Positions 17,457-26,504 of a DNA stretch of 64,000 bases are shown here, one piece after another. Made by a program: the position numbers and the translations under genes. Position 1 is the stretch's first letter; each line of letters starts with the position of its first letter. This stretch comes from Chloroflexi bacterium 44-23 (GTDB taxonomy: Bacteria > Chloroflexota > Anaerolineae > Anaerolineales > Anaerolineaceae), in assembly GCA_001899005.1 (NCBI GenBank), contig MKUW01000028.1:656503-720502 (forward strand), read 5' to 3'. The notes beneath the pieces were generated by a model that searched no databases, was not told where the DNA came from, and saw nothing but the letters and a program-made list of their open reading frames with translations.

Positions 17457-19403
17457 TCACTGCGCGGAACACAAAAGCCCATACCCAAAGCTTTCCAGGC
17501 CATACAGAATACTCCGCGCGCTGACATCCAAACTATCCAAGCCGCAAAAATCCGGGCGGCTGGCGGCAATTTTCAGCTGGTAATAGAGCGGCAAAACCGG
17601 CAGTTCTTCATTAAATATCGATTGCACCTCAATAACCGCATCGCGCTGGTTACTTGAGTCGTTTAAGACCAGCTGGCAGGCCAGGTCGTAGTCTTCATTC
17701 TGATAGCCACTGACATTGGTACCAACCCATAAATTTTCGACAGAAGGTATTTGTTGTTTTGTATAGAGAAAACAGGGTGATTGCCGCCCGGATTGCCAGG
17801 TAAATTGCGCCAGATCAAAGTTACGCCCAAACATAACCCCTTCAGGTCCGGCTGCATAAAGTTCAGCCGGGAAGATATGGCGTACATTGACCTGAATGCC
17901 ACAACCGGCCAGAGAATTACTCATATCAGTGGCTACTTGCACGCGCAAGTCCGATTGGGTGGTGACATAATCCAAAATTAAAGCTGTGCCATCCACTACA
18001 TTCGGCACACCGACAGCTACCCGTGGAGTAGCCGCGTTCTGGTCGTTATCCTGCCAGCCCAATTCCTGCAATAAAGCTGTCCCTTTCGAAGGGTCATAAG
18101 GTAGGGGACTCAGACTGGCATCAAAAGCTGGATGGGTGGGCGGATAAAATGAAACCGGTACGGATGAGCGATTAAAGAAATAACGGTTTGCAATCGTCTC
18201 GCGGTCACTGCAATAGGCGAAGGCCTGGCGCATGCGTACATCTCCAAACCAATCCGGACGGTCTATTCCGGGCTGATAACCATCATCATAACTGGCTGGT
18301 TGAATACCAAAATCGAGATGCTCCCACTCCGGCCCCTGACCAAAATAGGCTTTAATCCCCCCCAGGTTGCTTTGTTCTACCACATCCAACAGCTGTTCAT
18401 CCAGTGCAACGGTCGAATCCACCAAATCGCATTCGCCAATTTCCAATCCTTTCAGATTGCTATCGGCATGCTCACTCAGAAACTGAAACGTTAGGGTTTC
18501 AAATTTTGGTAAACCCTCCGCAGAACGAAAATAATTGGGGTTACGTGCCAATAGAATGTGATTTCCGGCTACCCAATCCACAATTTGGTAAGGGCCCCAT
18601 CCCAAAGGTTGGCGTGTTGAAACCGGATCGGTTAGCAAGTCAGCGGCTGATTTTTGACCCCAGACATGTTCAGGCAGCGGCAGCCAAAAAAGATCTTCAA
18701 ACTGATCTGTTGCAAATCCCGGGATACCGATCCAGGTTAGTGTCTGGCTATCACCGCTGGTATAGGAGGCCGTCCTTTCAACATAAAATCGATTGACGGG
18801 TGTAGCGGGATCGCTCGCTAATTTAAAAGAATAGACTGAGTCGGCCATTGTTAAAGGGGTACCGTCTGACCACAAAATGCCATCGATCAAATTAAACGTC
18901 ACGCTCAGCTGGGGCAACTCAAGATCAGCGGCACCATCCCATTGCAATGCACAGCTCTCATCCCGACAACCGGCAGGAAGAACGACAGTATCCTTTAATA
19001 ATGGCACCACTTCTCCGCTTGCATTCAAAACTAAATCGCCGGCCTTGACATTCACCGGAGCGGAAACCACACTCCCACTCGCTTCAGAAGGTATTTCTTT
19101 GAGTATGACCGGCTGCGGGGTAAAGTCAACCAGGTCAATCGGCCCGTCATAAATAGCTTCCAGAACACTCCACATGGAGCGGTTGTCGCTGCCATACGGG
19201 TAAAGGGTCAATGGCTCTTGCGCAGTGCAGATCACCAGGTCGGTGGGAATATCCACTGTAGGGGTTAGTGTGGGTTGCGGTTCAGTAGGCAGCACAAGCG
19301 TTGGGCTGGTGACCGGGGTAGATGTTTGCGGTTTACAGGCAGATAGAGACAGGATAAGAACAAAGGAGAACAAAATAACGTGTCGAACGCGTGGCAATTT
19401 CAA
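17457..19403 (-). CDS. Orphan peptide-binding lipoprotein (SBP family 5), TTG start
   Basis: A 648-residue solute-binding lipoprotein. I place the start at TTG 19403: GAGGAGG lies 6 nt upstream, and the signal MKLPRVRHVILFSFVLILSLSAC follows at once, with lipobox Cys23. The frame stays open up to 19568, but those 55 codons are made of the TTGGTTGATT repeat and should not be annotated. Family-5 features: LIDGILWSDGTPLTMADSVYSFKLASDP, GWGPYQIVDWVAGNHILLARNPNYF, DVRMRQAFAYCSDRETI. No permease genes are adjacent apart from dppC of the upstream system, so it could feed either importer. The Cys pair ICTAQEP and CRDESCALQW is notable. Confidence 0.9.
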   Translation of the reverse strand: MKLPRVRHVILFSFVLILSLSACKPQTSTPVTSPTLVLPTEPQPTLTPTVDIPTDLVICTAQEPLTLYPYGSDNRSMWSVLEAIYDGPIDLVDFTPQPVILKEIPSEASGSVVSAPVNVKAGDLVLNASGEVVPLLKDTVVLPAGCRDESCALQWDGAADLELPQLSVTFNLIDGILWSDGTPLTMADSVYSFKLASDPATPVNRFYVERTASYTSGDSQTLTWIGIPGFATDQFEDLFWLPLPEHVWGQKSAADLLTDPVSTRQPLGWGPYQIVDWVAGNHILLARNPNYFRSAEGLPKFETLTFQFLSEHADSNLKGLEIGECDLVDSTVALDEQLLDVVEQSNLGGIKAYFGQGPEWEHLDFGIQPASYDDGYQPGIDRPDWFGDVRMRQAFAYCSDRETIANRYFFNRSSVPVSFYPPTHPAFDASLSPLPYDPSKGTALLQELGWQDNDQNAATPRVAVGVPNVVDGTALILDYVTTQSDLRVQVATDMSNSLAGCGIQVNVRHIFPAELYAAGPEGVMFGRNFDLAQFTWQSGRQSPCFLYTKQQIPSVENLWVGTNVSGYQNEDYDLACQLVLNDSSNQRDAVIEVQSIFNEELPVLPLYYQLKIAASRPDFCGLDSLDVSARSILYGLESFGYGLLCSAQ

Positions 19404-19540
19404 AAAAACCTCCTCGAAGGTTAGCGTTTGCTGGTGAATGAGCACTTTCTTCACCCCATTATAATCAATAACAGCGCGGAAAGAGGGTGGTTGGTTGATT
19501 TGGTGATTTGGTGGTTTGTTGATTGGTTGATTTGGTGTAA

Positions 19541-19604
19541 GGGCGAAGCATCCGGGGAACCACCCCATCCTTTAAATAACTTACCCATCACGGATGCTTC
19601 GCCC
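19541..19604. repeat. GGGCGAAGCATCCG palindrome, copy 1
   Basis: Perfect 14-bp inverted repeat (19541-19554 and 19591-19604) around a 36-nt centre, preceded by the C-poor repeat. A second copy with 18-bp arms lies at 34030-34092 with a different centre, and degenerate forms occur at 2213-2345. The arms are conserved and the centre is not, which fits a dispersed palindromic element. Confidence 0.65.
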
Positions 19605-19643
19605 ACAATTAATCGAAATCCCGAATCGAATGTACAGTTCGTA

Positions 19644-19838
19644 GCCGAGATTGGGACTGTCACAAGAAATGGAATGGGCAAATTAAGCCCATCTAAAAGC
19701 TGTTTCCTAGCTCGGATTCGGGTTAAATGAGTATATTAATTCCCCAATCCGAGCTTGAGGGTTGTGATCCAAAAGAACTTCATGCAAAGATAGGGTCAAC
19801 TGAAAGCCCCTCAATCTCGGCTAGGAACGATTCGGGTT
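19644..19838 (+). repeat. Nested-hairpin dispersed element, copy 1
   Basis: About 195 bp. Outer arms GCCGAGATTGGG (19644) and CCCCTCAATCTCGGC (19808-19821) can pair; inside them TAGCTCGGATTCGGG (19709) pairs with CCCCAATCCGAGCT (19742). The same blocks in the same order occur on the minus strand at 37138-37323, including the unpaired words TTCCTAGCTCGGATTCGGG, GAGCTTGA(A/G)GGTTGTG and AGGAACGATT. A further half-copy (CCCAATCCGAGCTGCGTGCTTGC) follows at 19855-19878. No ORF is shared between the copies. It may be a mobile palindromic element or a structured RNA. Confidence 0.75.
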
Positions 19839-19959
19839 GAAGAAATATGGTTAGTCCCAATCCGAGCTGCGTGCTTGCAGGCCGGCACGGTTGCCATTAA
19901 ATCACCCGAGCGAAGGGGCTTCCCTCCGCTCGGTTATGTTCTAGTTAATATTCTGCCAG

Positions 19960-20988
19960 CTATTGATTACCACGCAGACGTGGGTCAAGCGCATCACGCA
20001 GGCCATCTCCCAAAAAGTTGAAGGCAAACATTGTAATCGCCAGCGCCAAAGCCGGGAAGACGGCCTGGTTGGGATACGTACGAATAACTTGTGCCCCATC
20101 CGAGATCATCGATCCCCATGAAGGTGTAGGCGGATTAACCCCGATTCCGATAAAGGATAAAAACGCTTCCGTCGAAATGTAACCAGGAATAGCCAGGGTT
20201 TCTGCCACGACCAGTGGGCCGACCACGTTCGGTAAAATATGGCGAAACATGATGCGGCCATCTTTAGCACCTAATGTTCGGGCTGCTTCAATAAACTCTT
20301 TCTCGCGTACAGAAAGCACCTGTCCACGTGTCAGACGTGCCATGGTTTCCCAGGCAGTCAAGCCAATGCCGATAAATATAAACAATAATCCCCCGCTCGC
20401 ACTATCCAACTGGCTCATAGTATAAGTAAAGGTCCCCGGCGTTGGGTGTGCAAATGTTGAGCGGAAAAATGCAAGTAAAAGTATGATAAACAACAAACTG
20501 GGGAAAGCATATAAAACATCCACCACACGCATCATCAGGTTATCCAACCGACCGCCAAAATAGCCAGAGATACTCCCATATGTTACGCCAATCAGCAAAC
20601 TTATTAATGGACCAATAAAGGCAACAGTCAGTGAAACACGCGCTCCAAATATAATACGGCTGAAAAGGTCGCGACCGACATAATCTGCACCGATAAAATA
20701 ATCACTGGAGAGCTGTGCATAAGGCTTCATGGTGGGAAAGAGACTTAAAACCCATTGAGGAAGTTTGTTTTGATCAACAAGCGTCTGTTCGGCATAGGGA
20801 TACGGTGCAACTACGTTAGCAAACAGAGCCACAAGAATCAAAATGACAATTATGGTCCCGCCAACTACAGCTGCCTTATTACGGGCAAGACGACGAACTG
20901 AATCTCTAAATAAACTTTCGCCTTTTACACTGATCGGTCTTCCACCAGCGCCAAATTCATTATTTTCCAGCGATACCGGTTGCGTCAT
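19960..20988 (-). CDS. dppC: Dipeptide/oligopeptide permease (DppC/OppC-like)
   Basis: Inner-membrane subunit of the upstream importer, 342 residues, normal for the family. Residues about 30-62 are the OppC_N helix (ARNKAAVVGGTIIVILILVALFANVV); the extracytoplasmic loop before FIGADYVGRDLFSRIIFGARVSL is short, in contrast to the 586-residue paralogue. The EAA loop EAARTLGAKDGRIMFRHILPNVVGP is clear, and the end GDGLRDALDPRLRGNQ is typical. It follows dppB by 20 nt with a GAGG ribosome site. It is the last gene of the dpp transcript before a 550-nt repeat region. Confidence 0.93.
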   Translation of the reverse strand: MTQPVSLENNEFGAGGRPISVKGESLFRDSVRRLARNKAAVVGGTIIVILILVALFANVVAPYPYAEQTLVDQNKLPQWVLSLFPTMKPYAQLSSDYFIGADYVGRDLFSRIIFGARVSLTVAFIGPLISLLIGVTYGSISGYFGGRLDNLMMRVVDVLYAFPSLLFIILLLAFFRSTFAHPTPGTFTYTMSQLDSASGGLLFIFIGIGLTAWETMARLTRGQVLSVREKEFIEAARTLGAKDGRIMFRHILPNVVGPLVVAETLAIPGYISTEAFLSFIGIGVNPPTPSWGSMISDGAQVIRTYPNQAVFPALALAITMFAFNFLGDGLRDALDPRLRGNQ

Positions 20989-21008
20989 AGGATAAACCTC
21001 TTTATTTC

Positions 21009-22070
21009 TTAATCATATCGAATGCGTGGATCAAGGTAGGCGTACATGATATCCACGAGCAAGTTAGCTACAACTAAAAAGACGGCATATAATAAAATTG
21101 TACCCATAATGACCGGATAGTCGCGATTGGTGATGCTGGTTACAAAATATTTACCCATGCCGGGAATTCCAAATGTTAATTCGGTGACAAAAGTTCCGGT
21201 AACCAGGCCAGCCATCATTGGGCCTAAAATGGTCACCACTGGTATCAAAGAATTTTTCAACGCATGCCCGACAATCACATTGCGTTCTTTTACACCTTTT
21301 GCGCGGGCAGTACGAATATAATCTTCGCGTATAACTTGCAGTAAGCTGGCACGCGTCAACCTTGCCAGAATGGCGGAACTGCCCAGACCCAATGCAACGG
21401 AAGGCATGAGGGCATACTTCCAATAATCCCATCCTAAGTTGGTGGGAAGAAAACCAAAAATATATGGTGGTTTTGAACCCCACCCGGTTGGTGGCAGCCA
21501 TTTAAGGGTCACACCAAAGATCCAAATCATCAGCGGGCCTAAAACAATGACAGGCACGGATACCCCAAAAATGGCAATACTCATCCCTAAATAATCATAA
21601 ATCGTATTCTGCTTTAACGCAGAGATAATTCCTAAAGGGACACCAATAATAATTGCGATTATTAACGCTAATGTTCCAAGCTGAACCGAGACTGGCAGCT
21701 GCTGGCGAAAAATATCATTCACAGAACGGCTGCGAGACGAAAAAGTAGGGCCAAAATTCATCCAACGAATCCAAAATGTATCTGTGATTTTGATATCTAT
21801 CAAGTAGTCATCTGCGACATCCAGACCTTTTGGTTTCTCATGCGCAATGTGGGGAACAAAGACATCATTTAAATACGAGAGGTATTGTTTCCATAGTGGT
21901 TGATCAAGATGATAGCGCTTCTCCAGGTTGGCTATGATCTCAGCCGGTAAACTCTTTTCCTTATCAAAAGGGCCACCAGGTACTGAATGCATCAGTCCAA
22001 AGGTAATGAACGATACCACCAAAATAACCACCAGCATATAGAGTATTCGACGGATGATATATCGGCCCAC
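21009..22070 (-). CDS. dppB: Dipeptide/oligopeptide permease (DppB/OppB-like)
   Basis: 353-residue permease partner of DppC with about six helices. It begins MGRYIIRRILYMLVVILVVSFITFGLMHSVPGGPFD, carries the EAA loop RTARAKGVKERNVIVGHALKNSLIPV and ends LVDIMYAYLDPRIRYD. The start codon is GTG at 22070, with GGAGG 4 nt upstream. An extracytoplasmic loop of about 55 residues (YLNDVFVPHIAHEKPKGLDV) follows the first helix. A hairpin at 22111-22138 separates it from the binding-protein gene. Confidence 0.93.
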   Translation of the reverse strand: MGRYIIRRILYMLVVILVVSFITFGLMHSVPGGPFDKEKSLPAEIIANLEKRYHLDQPLWKQYLSYLNDVFVPHIAHEKPKGLDVADDYLIDIKITDTFWIRWMNFGPTFSSRSRSVNDIFRQQLPVSVQLGTLALIIAIIIGVPLGIISALKQNTIYDYLGMSIAIFGVSVPVIVLGPLMIWIFGVTLKWLPPTGWGSKPPYIFGFLPTNLGWDYWKYALMPSVALGLGSSAILARLTRASLLQVIREDYIRTARAKGVKERNVIVGHALKNSLIPVVTILGPMMAGLVTGTFVTELTFGIPGMGKYFVTSITNRDYPVIMGTILLYAVFLVVANLLVDIMYAYLDPRIRYD

Positions 22071-22110
22071 GAAACCTCCAGAAAATTAAAAAAACAAATT
22101 CAGGGATAAA

Positions 22111-22138
22111 GCAGGGGAGAAGAAATTTTCTCCCCTGC
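22111..22138 (-). terminator. Intra-operon hairpin between binding protein and dppB
   Basis: Perfect 11-bp stem GCAGGGGAGAA / TTCTCCCCTGC with a 6-nt loop, 27 nt past the stop of the binding-protein gene. On the minus strand TTTATCCC follows, a weak U tract. A partial terminator or 3'-protecting hairpin here would give more binding protein than permease. Confidence 0.6.
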
Positions 22139-22164
22139 TACTTACAAATTAAATAAGGTAAACC

Positions 22165-23997
22165 TTACGGTTTTGCATCCATATCGATATCCCACTTCTC
22201 AATGTATTCGTGTCCACCAGTTGAGAAAGTGCGAGTCACATATGGTTTTGTGAGCGTGTTGCGGGTATACCAGTAGATCGGGATAATCACCGCATCGGTA
22301 GAGACCAGGGTTTCTTCCAGGGCAGCGTATTTATCAACACGTACTTTTGGATCCTGTTCGCGGGCAGCATCTAACAAACCAGCGAAGAAATCGGGGTTGT
22401 TATACATGGCGCCACCAAAAGGTTTGCCATCCTTCCAGGGATTGGCCGAGCCATTTGGTCCAAAGTTCTCACGGATGAAATTGTTGGCATCGGGGTAATC
22501 CAAGCACCAGCCCAAGCGCCAAATTTGAGGAGTGTCTGCACCCTTGATGGTCTTAAGGTAAACAGCCCATTCCTGGTTGACTAATTTGACGTCTACGCCC
22601 AGGTTGTCTTTCCACATTTGTTGGATAGCTTCAGCAATTTTGCGGTGACCTTCAGAGGTGTTGAACATGAGGGTCAAATCAAGTTCAGCTGCGGTCTTGC
22701 CAACTTCGTCCAGATAGGATTGCAGTTCAGCTTTGGCAGCGGTCACATCATAACCGATACCCAGGTCAGGATGATCTTCCATTGTGGGGGCGCCAGCCAA
22801 GCCAGGGCGAGAGAACCAGCGAGCAGGTTCTTGATTGCCCTTGAGGACGTTGTCGATCAAAGATTGGCGATCTACGGCCATGGACAATGCACGCCGAACG
22901 CGAACATCATTCACAACTGGAGCTTGTGTATTGAAACCGTAAAAATAGGTACAGAAGTCAGGAGCAACAACATACTGAGCAGAGAGTACCGGGTCGGCCT
23001 TGACACGATCCATGTCAGCCAGCGGAATAGCTACGGTATCAATGTTGCCGGCTTCGTATTCTGCCATGGCAGGTGAAGCATCTAACATCGTCCAGGTAAC
23101 TTCTTCGATTTTTGGCGCTGGAATGTTGTCGGTTGCAACCCAGAAAGGATTCTTAACAAGGGTAATGGTTGAGTCATGCACCCATTCTTTAAGAGTGTAA
23201 GGACCATAACCCTGGAAGAAGCCAGTCTCTGTCCATTTGTCACCACGAGCATCAGTACAGTCATCGCCATCGATCAGCCAGGAGGGCTCAGCGTAGGCAA
23301 TCCACATACCGGCAATCGCGGGGTTGTAAGCGGCCTGCTCAATGAAGGTCAAAGCGATGGTGAAATCATCAATCACTTCTGCACCAACTGTTGAGGGGTC
23401 ATCCGTCTCGCCACTGTTGTAATCATTGGCGCCAACCATGGACATACCCAAAACGTAAGCATATTGGGAAGCTGTGGCGGGAGCCAGTGTGCGCATGATG
23501 CCATAATAGAAATCATTGGCATTGACGATGCGGGGATTGCCATCGCAATCCAAAACCTGTTCCACAGTGCTGCCATTGTAGCGTACCCAGGTCACATCAT
23601 TGCGCAGATGGAAGGTGATGGTCTCGGTCCCATCTTCATTGACAACGGAATCCCAGGTTGTCGCCATCCCAGGCTCAACCAGATTGGTCACTTCATCCTG
23701 ACGGGTTAAACCAATAAAGGTTTCTGCCACAATCTGGATTGATGAAGTGTCTGTGCCCAATGAAGGGTCGATGGTGGGGATATCGCCAGGACCCATATTA
23801 AGCGTGAGCACTTTCATTTGTTCCGGTTTTACAACCGGCGCCGGGGTGGCGGTCACAACGACTTCTTGAACTTCACCTTCGACGATGATCGTTTGGATAA
23901 TAGTTTCTGGTGTCGGAACCGCAGCCGGTTGGCAGGCACCAAGGATCATGCTAACAGCAATCAGCAGACCCGCAAGTACAAAAAATTTAGAACGCAT
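22165..23997 (-). CDS. dppA: Peptide-binding lipoprotein (SBP family 5)
   Basis: Captures peptides outside the membrane for DppBCDF. ATG at 23997 is preceded by GAGGAGG with 6-nt spacing and starts the signal MRSKFFVLAGLLIAVSMILGAC (lipobox Cys22); an upstream TTG in frame would add five residues made from the ribosome site itself. 610 residues, normal for the family. Features: DPSLGTDTSSIQIVAETFIGL, TITFHLRNDVTWVRYNG, a long lobe-I loop, GYGPYTLKEWVHDSTITLVKNPFW, DVRVRRALSMAVDRQSLIDNV and, near the end, WRLGWCLDYPDANNFIRENF. The substrate cannot be stated more narrowly than peptide. Confidence 0.93.
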   Translation of the reverse strand: MRSKFFVLAGLLIAVSMILGACQPAAVPTPETIIQTIIVEGEVQEVVVTATPAPVVKPEQMKVLTLNMGPGDIPTIDPSLGTDTSSIQIVAETFIGLTRQDEVTNLVEPGMATTWDSVVNEDGTETITFHLRNDVTWVRYNGSTVEQVLDCDGNPRIVNANDFYYGIMRTLAPATASQYAYVLGMSMVGANDYNSGETDDPSTVGAEVIDDFTIALTFIEQAAYNPAIAGMWIAYAEPSWLIDGDDCTDARGDKWTETGFFQGYGPYTLKEWVHDSTITLVKNPFWVATDNIPAPKIEEVTWTMLDASPAMAEYEAGNIDTVAIPLADMDRVKADPVLSAQYVVAPDFCTYFYGFNTQAPVVNDVRVRRALSMAVDRQSLIDNVLKGNQEPARWFSRPGLAGAPTMEDHPDLGIGYDVTAAKAELQSYLDEVGKTAAELDLTLMFNTSEGHRKIAEAIQQMWKDNLGVDVKLVNQEWAVYLKTIKGADTPQIWRLGWCLDYPDANNFIRENFGPNGSANPWKDGKPFGGAMYNNPDFFAGLLDAAREQDPKVRVDKYAALEETLVSTDAVIIPIYWYTRNTLTKPYVTRTFSTGGHEYIEKWDIDMDAKP

Positions 23998-24123
23998 TTT
24001 CTTCCTCCTCAAAAATTTGGAATGTGTTGAAAAATGTTAACGACAGTATTTGCCTCAAATGGGCATGGATATATTCTTTTGTTTTTAACTCACCTCCTTT
24101 CAACGGATAAAAAAATACAAAAA

Positions 24124-25110
24124 CTATACCAGGTGACAGGCGACCCAATGGCCGGGTTTCACCTCACGAAATTCTGGTTTTAATTGGGCACAAATCTCAA
24201 CTGCTATGGGGCAGCGAGTACGAAAACGGCAGCCTGATGGCGGATTTACCGGTGATGGAACATCACCTTTCAATATCGTTCTGTGGCGCTTTTCCTCCGC
24301 TACCGGATCCGGAATCGGTACTGCAGATAATAAGGCTTTCGTATATGGATGAAGCGGATCATTATAGAGATCATAACGAGTTGCCAGTTCCATAATGACG
24401 CCCAGATACATTACCGCAACACGATCACTGATATGGCGAACCATTGAAAGGTCATGTGCGATGAATAAGTAAGTCAGGTTAAATTCTTTTTGAAGATCTT
24501 CAAGCAGGTTGACGACTTGTGCCTGTATAGACACATCCAGCGCTGAAATTGGTTCGTCACAGATAATTAAATCAGGATTTACGGCCAGTGCGCGTGCAAC
24601 ACCAATGCGCTGGCGTTGACCACCCGAAAATTCATGTGGAAAGCGGTTGTAGAATCTACCACTCAGACCAACCAGTTCCAACAAATCTTCCACCCTGGCT
24701 TGTGTCCCTTTCTTGTCTGCCAGGTGGTGGATCACCAAAGGCTCACCAATAATTTCACCGATTGTCATACGCGGGTTCAAACTGGCGTAGGGATCCTGAA
24801 AAATCATTTGCATCTTGCGACGCATTTTGCGCAGCTCTTCGCCTTTAATTGTGGAAAGATCAATATCATTATAATAAACATGCCCGGATGTGGGGCGATA
24901 TAACTGTAATATTGTGCGACCGGTGGTAGATTTTCCACAGCCAGATTCACCTACCAGGCCGAGCGTTTCACCTTTATGAATATTGAAGCTGACGCCATCA
25001 ACTGCATGGATTGCGCCAATTGTCTTTTGAATAATAATGCCACGTTTAATTGGAAAATGTTTAACAAGGTTATCAACTCTCAGGAGGATTTCAGCGCTTT
25101 CAACTTTCAT
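24124..25110 (-). CDS. dppF: Peptide ABC importer ATP-binding protein (DppF-like)
   Basis: ATPase of the upstream importer, 328 residues. Walker A GESGCGKSTTGRTIL, signature FSGGQRQRIGVARAL, Walker B LIICDEPISALD, His in FIAHDLSMVRH, C-terminal CRFRTRCPIAVEICAQLKPEF. The ATG at 25110 shares its A with the dppD stop (TGATG), so the two are translationally coupled; a TTG one codon earlier is also in frame. Unusually, both ATPases are encoded before the binding protein and permeases. Confidence 0.93.
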   Translation of the reverse strand: MKVESAEILLRVDNLVKHFPIKRGIIIQKTIGAIHAVDGVSFNIHKGETLGLVGESGCGKSTTGRTILQLYRPTSGHVYYNDIDLSTIKGEELRKMRRKMQMIFQDPYASLNPRMTIGEIIGEPLVIHHLADKKGTQARVEDLLELVGLSGRFYNRFPHEFSGGQRQRIGVARALAVNPDLIICDEPISALDVSIQAQVVNLLEDLQKEFNLTYLFIAHDLSMVRHISDRVAVMYLGVIMELATRYDLYNDPLHPYTKALLSAVPIPDPVAEEKRHRTILKGDVPSPVNPPSGCRFRTRCPIAVEICAQLKPEFREVKPGHWVACHLV

Positions 25111-26096
25111 CAACGATAACTCCTAGTTTCCAGGTCTACCCAGCAAGCTGTATAATGATCGGGGCCGGCTTCCAATAGAGGCGGATTTTCCACAAGACAT
25201 CTTTCTTTAACATATGTACAGCGCGGAGCAAACGGGCAGGAATGTGGAGTTTCCATTAAGATGGGGGGCAAGCCCTCAATCGATTCCAGTCTGCGGTTGA
25301 TATCCTTGTCCACGCGTGGCAGGCTATTTAATAAGCCGAGGGTATATGGATGGGATGGATTCCCGTATAAGCTCTTAACTGGAGCAGTTTCAATGATAAA
25401 GCCGCCATACATGACTGCCATGCGGTCTGCCAGACCTGCTATTACGCCTAAATCGTGCGTAATCCAGATCATTGCCATGCCCAATTTATCACGCAAATCT
25501 TTGGCTAATTCCACGATTTGTGCCTGAATGGTCACATCTAATGCTGTAGTGGGTTCATCGGCAATTAATACGGAAGGGTTACAGACCAGCGACATGGCAA
25601 TCATGACCCGCTGGCGCATACCGCCTGAAAACTGGTGTGGATAGTCACCCAGACGATCTTTTGCTTTGGGAATACCAACCAATTCCAGCATCTCGGTTGC
25701 ACGATCGTATGCCTGATGGCGATTCATCCCCTGATGAATCTCCAACGGTTCAGCGACCTGGCGTCCAATCGTCAATACAGGATTAAACGAAGTCATCGGA
25801 TCCTGAAAAATCATACTGATTTGGGCACCGCGAATATGTCGGATTTCCTCGTCCGACATCTTAAGCAGATCCTTGCCCTGGTACAAGGCCTCGCCTGCGA
25901 CAACCTTTCCAGGTGGAGACGGGATAAGTCGTAACATCGACATAACCGTTACACTTTTGCCGCACCCACTCTCACCGACAATACCCAGAGTTTCACCTTC
26001 AACAAGATTGAAGTCAACTCCGTTTACTGCGTGTACAACTCCCTCGCGCGTTCGAAATTGCGTTTCAAGACCGCGTACCTTCAATAATTCGGCCAT
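25110..26096 (-). CDS. dppD: Peptide ABC importer ATP-binding protein (DppD-like)
   Basis: First gene of the upstream importer operon, 328 residues. Walker A GESGCGKSVTVMSML, signature FSGGMRQRVMIAMSL, Walker B VLIADEPTTALD, His in WITHDLGVIAG, and a C-terminal Cys-containing HPY segment (CPFAPRCTYVKERCLVENPPLL). It begins MAELLKVRGLETQFRTREG without the basic extension seen in OppD at 9780. The promoter at 26191-26219 reads into it with a leader of about 88 nt. Confidence 0.93.
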   Translation of the reverse strand: MAELLKVRGLETQFRTREGVVHAVNGVDFNLVEGETLGIVGESGCGKSVTVMSMLRLIPSPPGKVVAGEALYQGKDLLKMSDEEIRHIRGAQISMIFQDPMTSFNPVLTIGRQVAEPLEIHQGMNRHQAYDRATEMLELVGIPKAKDRLGDYPHQFSGGMRQRVMIAMSLVCNPSVLIADEPTTALDVTIQAQIVELAKDLRDKLGMAMIWITHDLGVIAGLADRMAVMYGGFIIETAPVKSLYGNPSHPYTLGLLNSLPRVDKDINRRLESIEGLPPILMETPHSCPFAPRCTYVKERCLVENPPLLEAGPDHYTACWVDLETRSYR

Positions 26097-26157
26097 CTAA
26101 GTTTGCCCTCAAGTAGTTTTTTTGTACGGGATAACGATGCACATTGAGTTTAGCGCA

Positions 26158-26177
26158 TTTTACGATATTTTACGATA
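26158..26177 (-). promoter_or_regulatory. Tandem TTTTACGATA direct repeat just after the dpp start site
   Basis: Two identical 10-bp units, TTTTACGATA on the plus strand, lie back to back directly downstream of the predicted transcription start of the dpp operon. A binding site here could block initiation; the regulator is unknown. It could also be an AT-rich leader without function. Confidence 0.35.
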
Positions 26178-26190
26178 TTAATTGAATTTA

Positions 26191-26219
26191 AGTATATCCT
26201 TAATTAAAAATCATGTCAA
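26191..26219 (-). promoter_or_regulatory. Near-consensus sigma70 promoter of the dpp operon
   Basis: On the minus strand TTGACA (26219-26214) and TATACT (26196-26191) are separated by exactly 17 bp, matching the -35 consensus fully and the -10 in five of six positions. It is the best promoter seen in the window and drives dppD, dppF, the binding protein, dppB and dppC. Confidence 0.75.
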
Positions 26220-26504
26220 TTCGATAATCAAAACGATATGTGCTTGATAACCGCCAGTGAAATTTAAGTTGCGGGGCGGTGAGGGCTTAAAAATGACGAA
26301 ACTGCGGGTATGAAGAAAAAATCTGACTGCCTATGTTCGGCAGTAGAAGTGTGGTTTCGCCTTTGGGTAGACGGGCAAGCTACGAAATGGTGATTTATCT
26401 TACCCTCAAAAAAGATTCGCGGAATCAGTGACATGAAATCGAATTTCCTGGATCAAAAGTTTTTCCACAAGCGGCAGCCTACGAAGCAAAGATTACAGGA
26501 TTAA
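26220..26504. other. Intergenic region between rsgA and the dpp promoter
   Basis: About 285 bases after the rsgA stop and before the dpp promoter, both genes on the minus strand. I see no ORF with support, no clear terminator and none of the dispersed repeats found elsewhere. Confidence 0.4.

Noticed and set aside
19404..19568. N-terminal extension of the orphan binding protein
   Set aside because: The extra 55 codons consist of low-complexity repeat, and a TTG with a strong ribosome site directly precedes the signal peptide.
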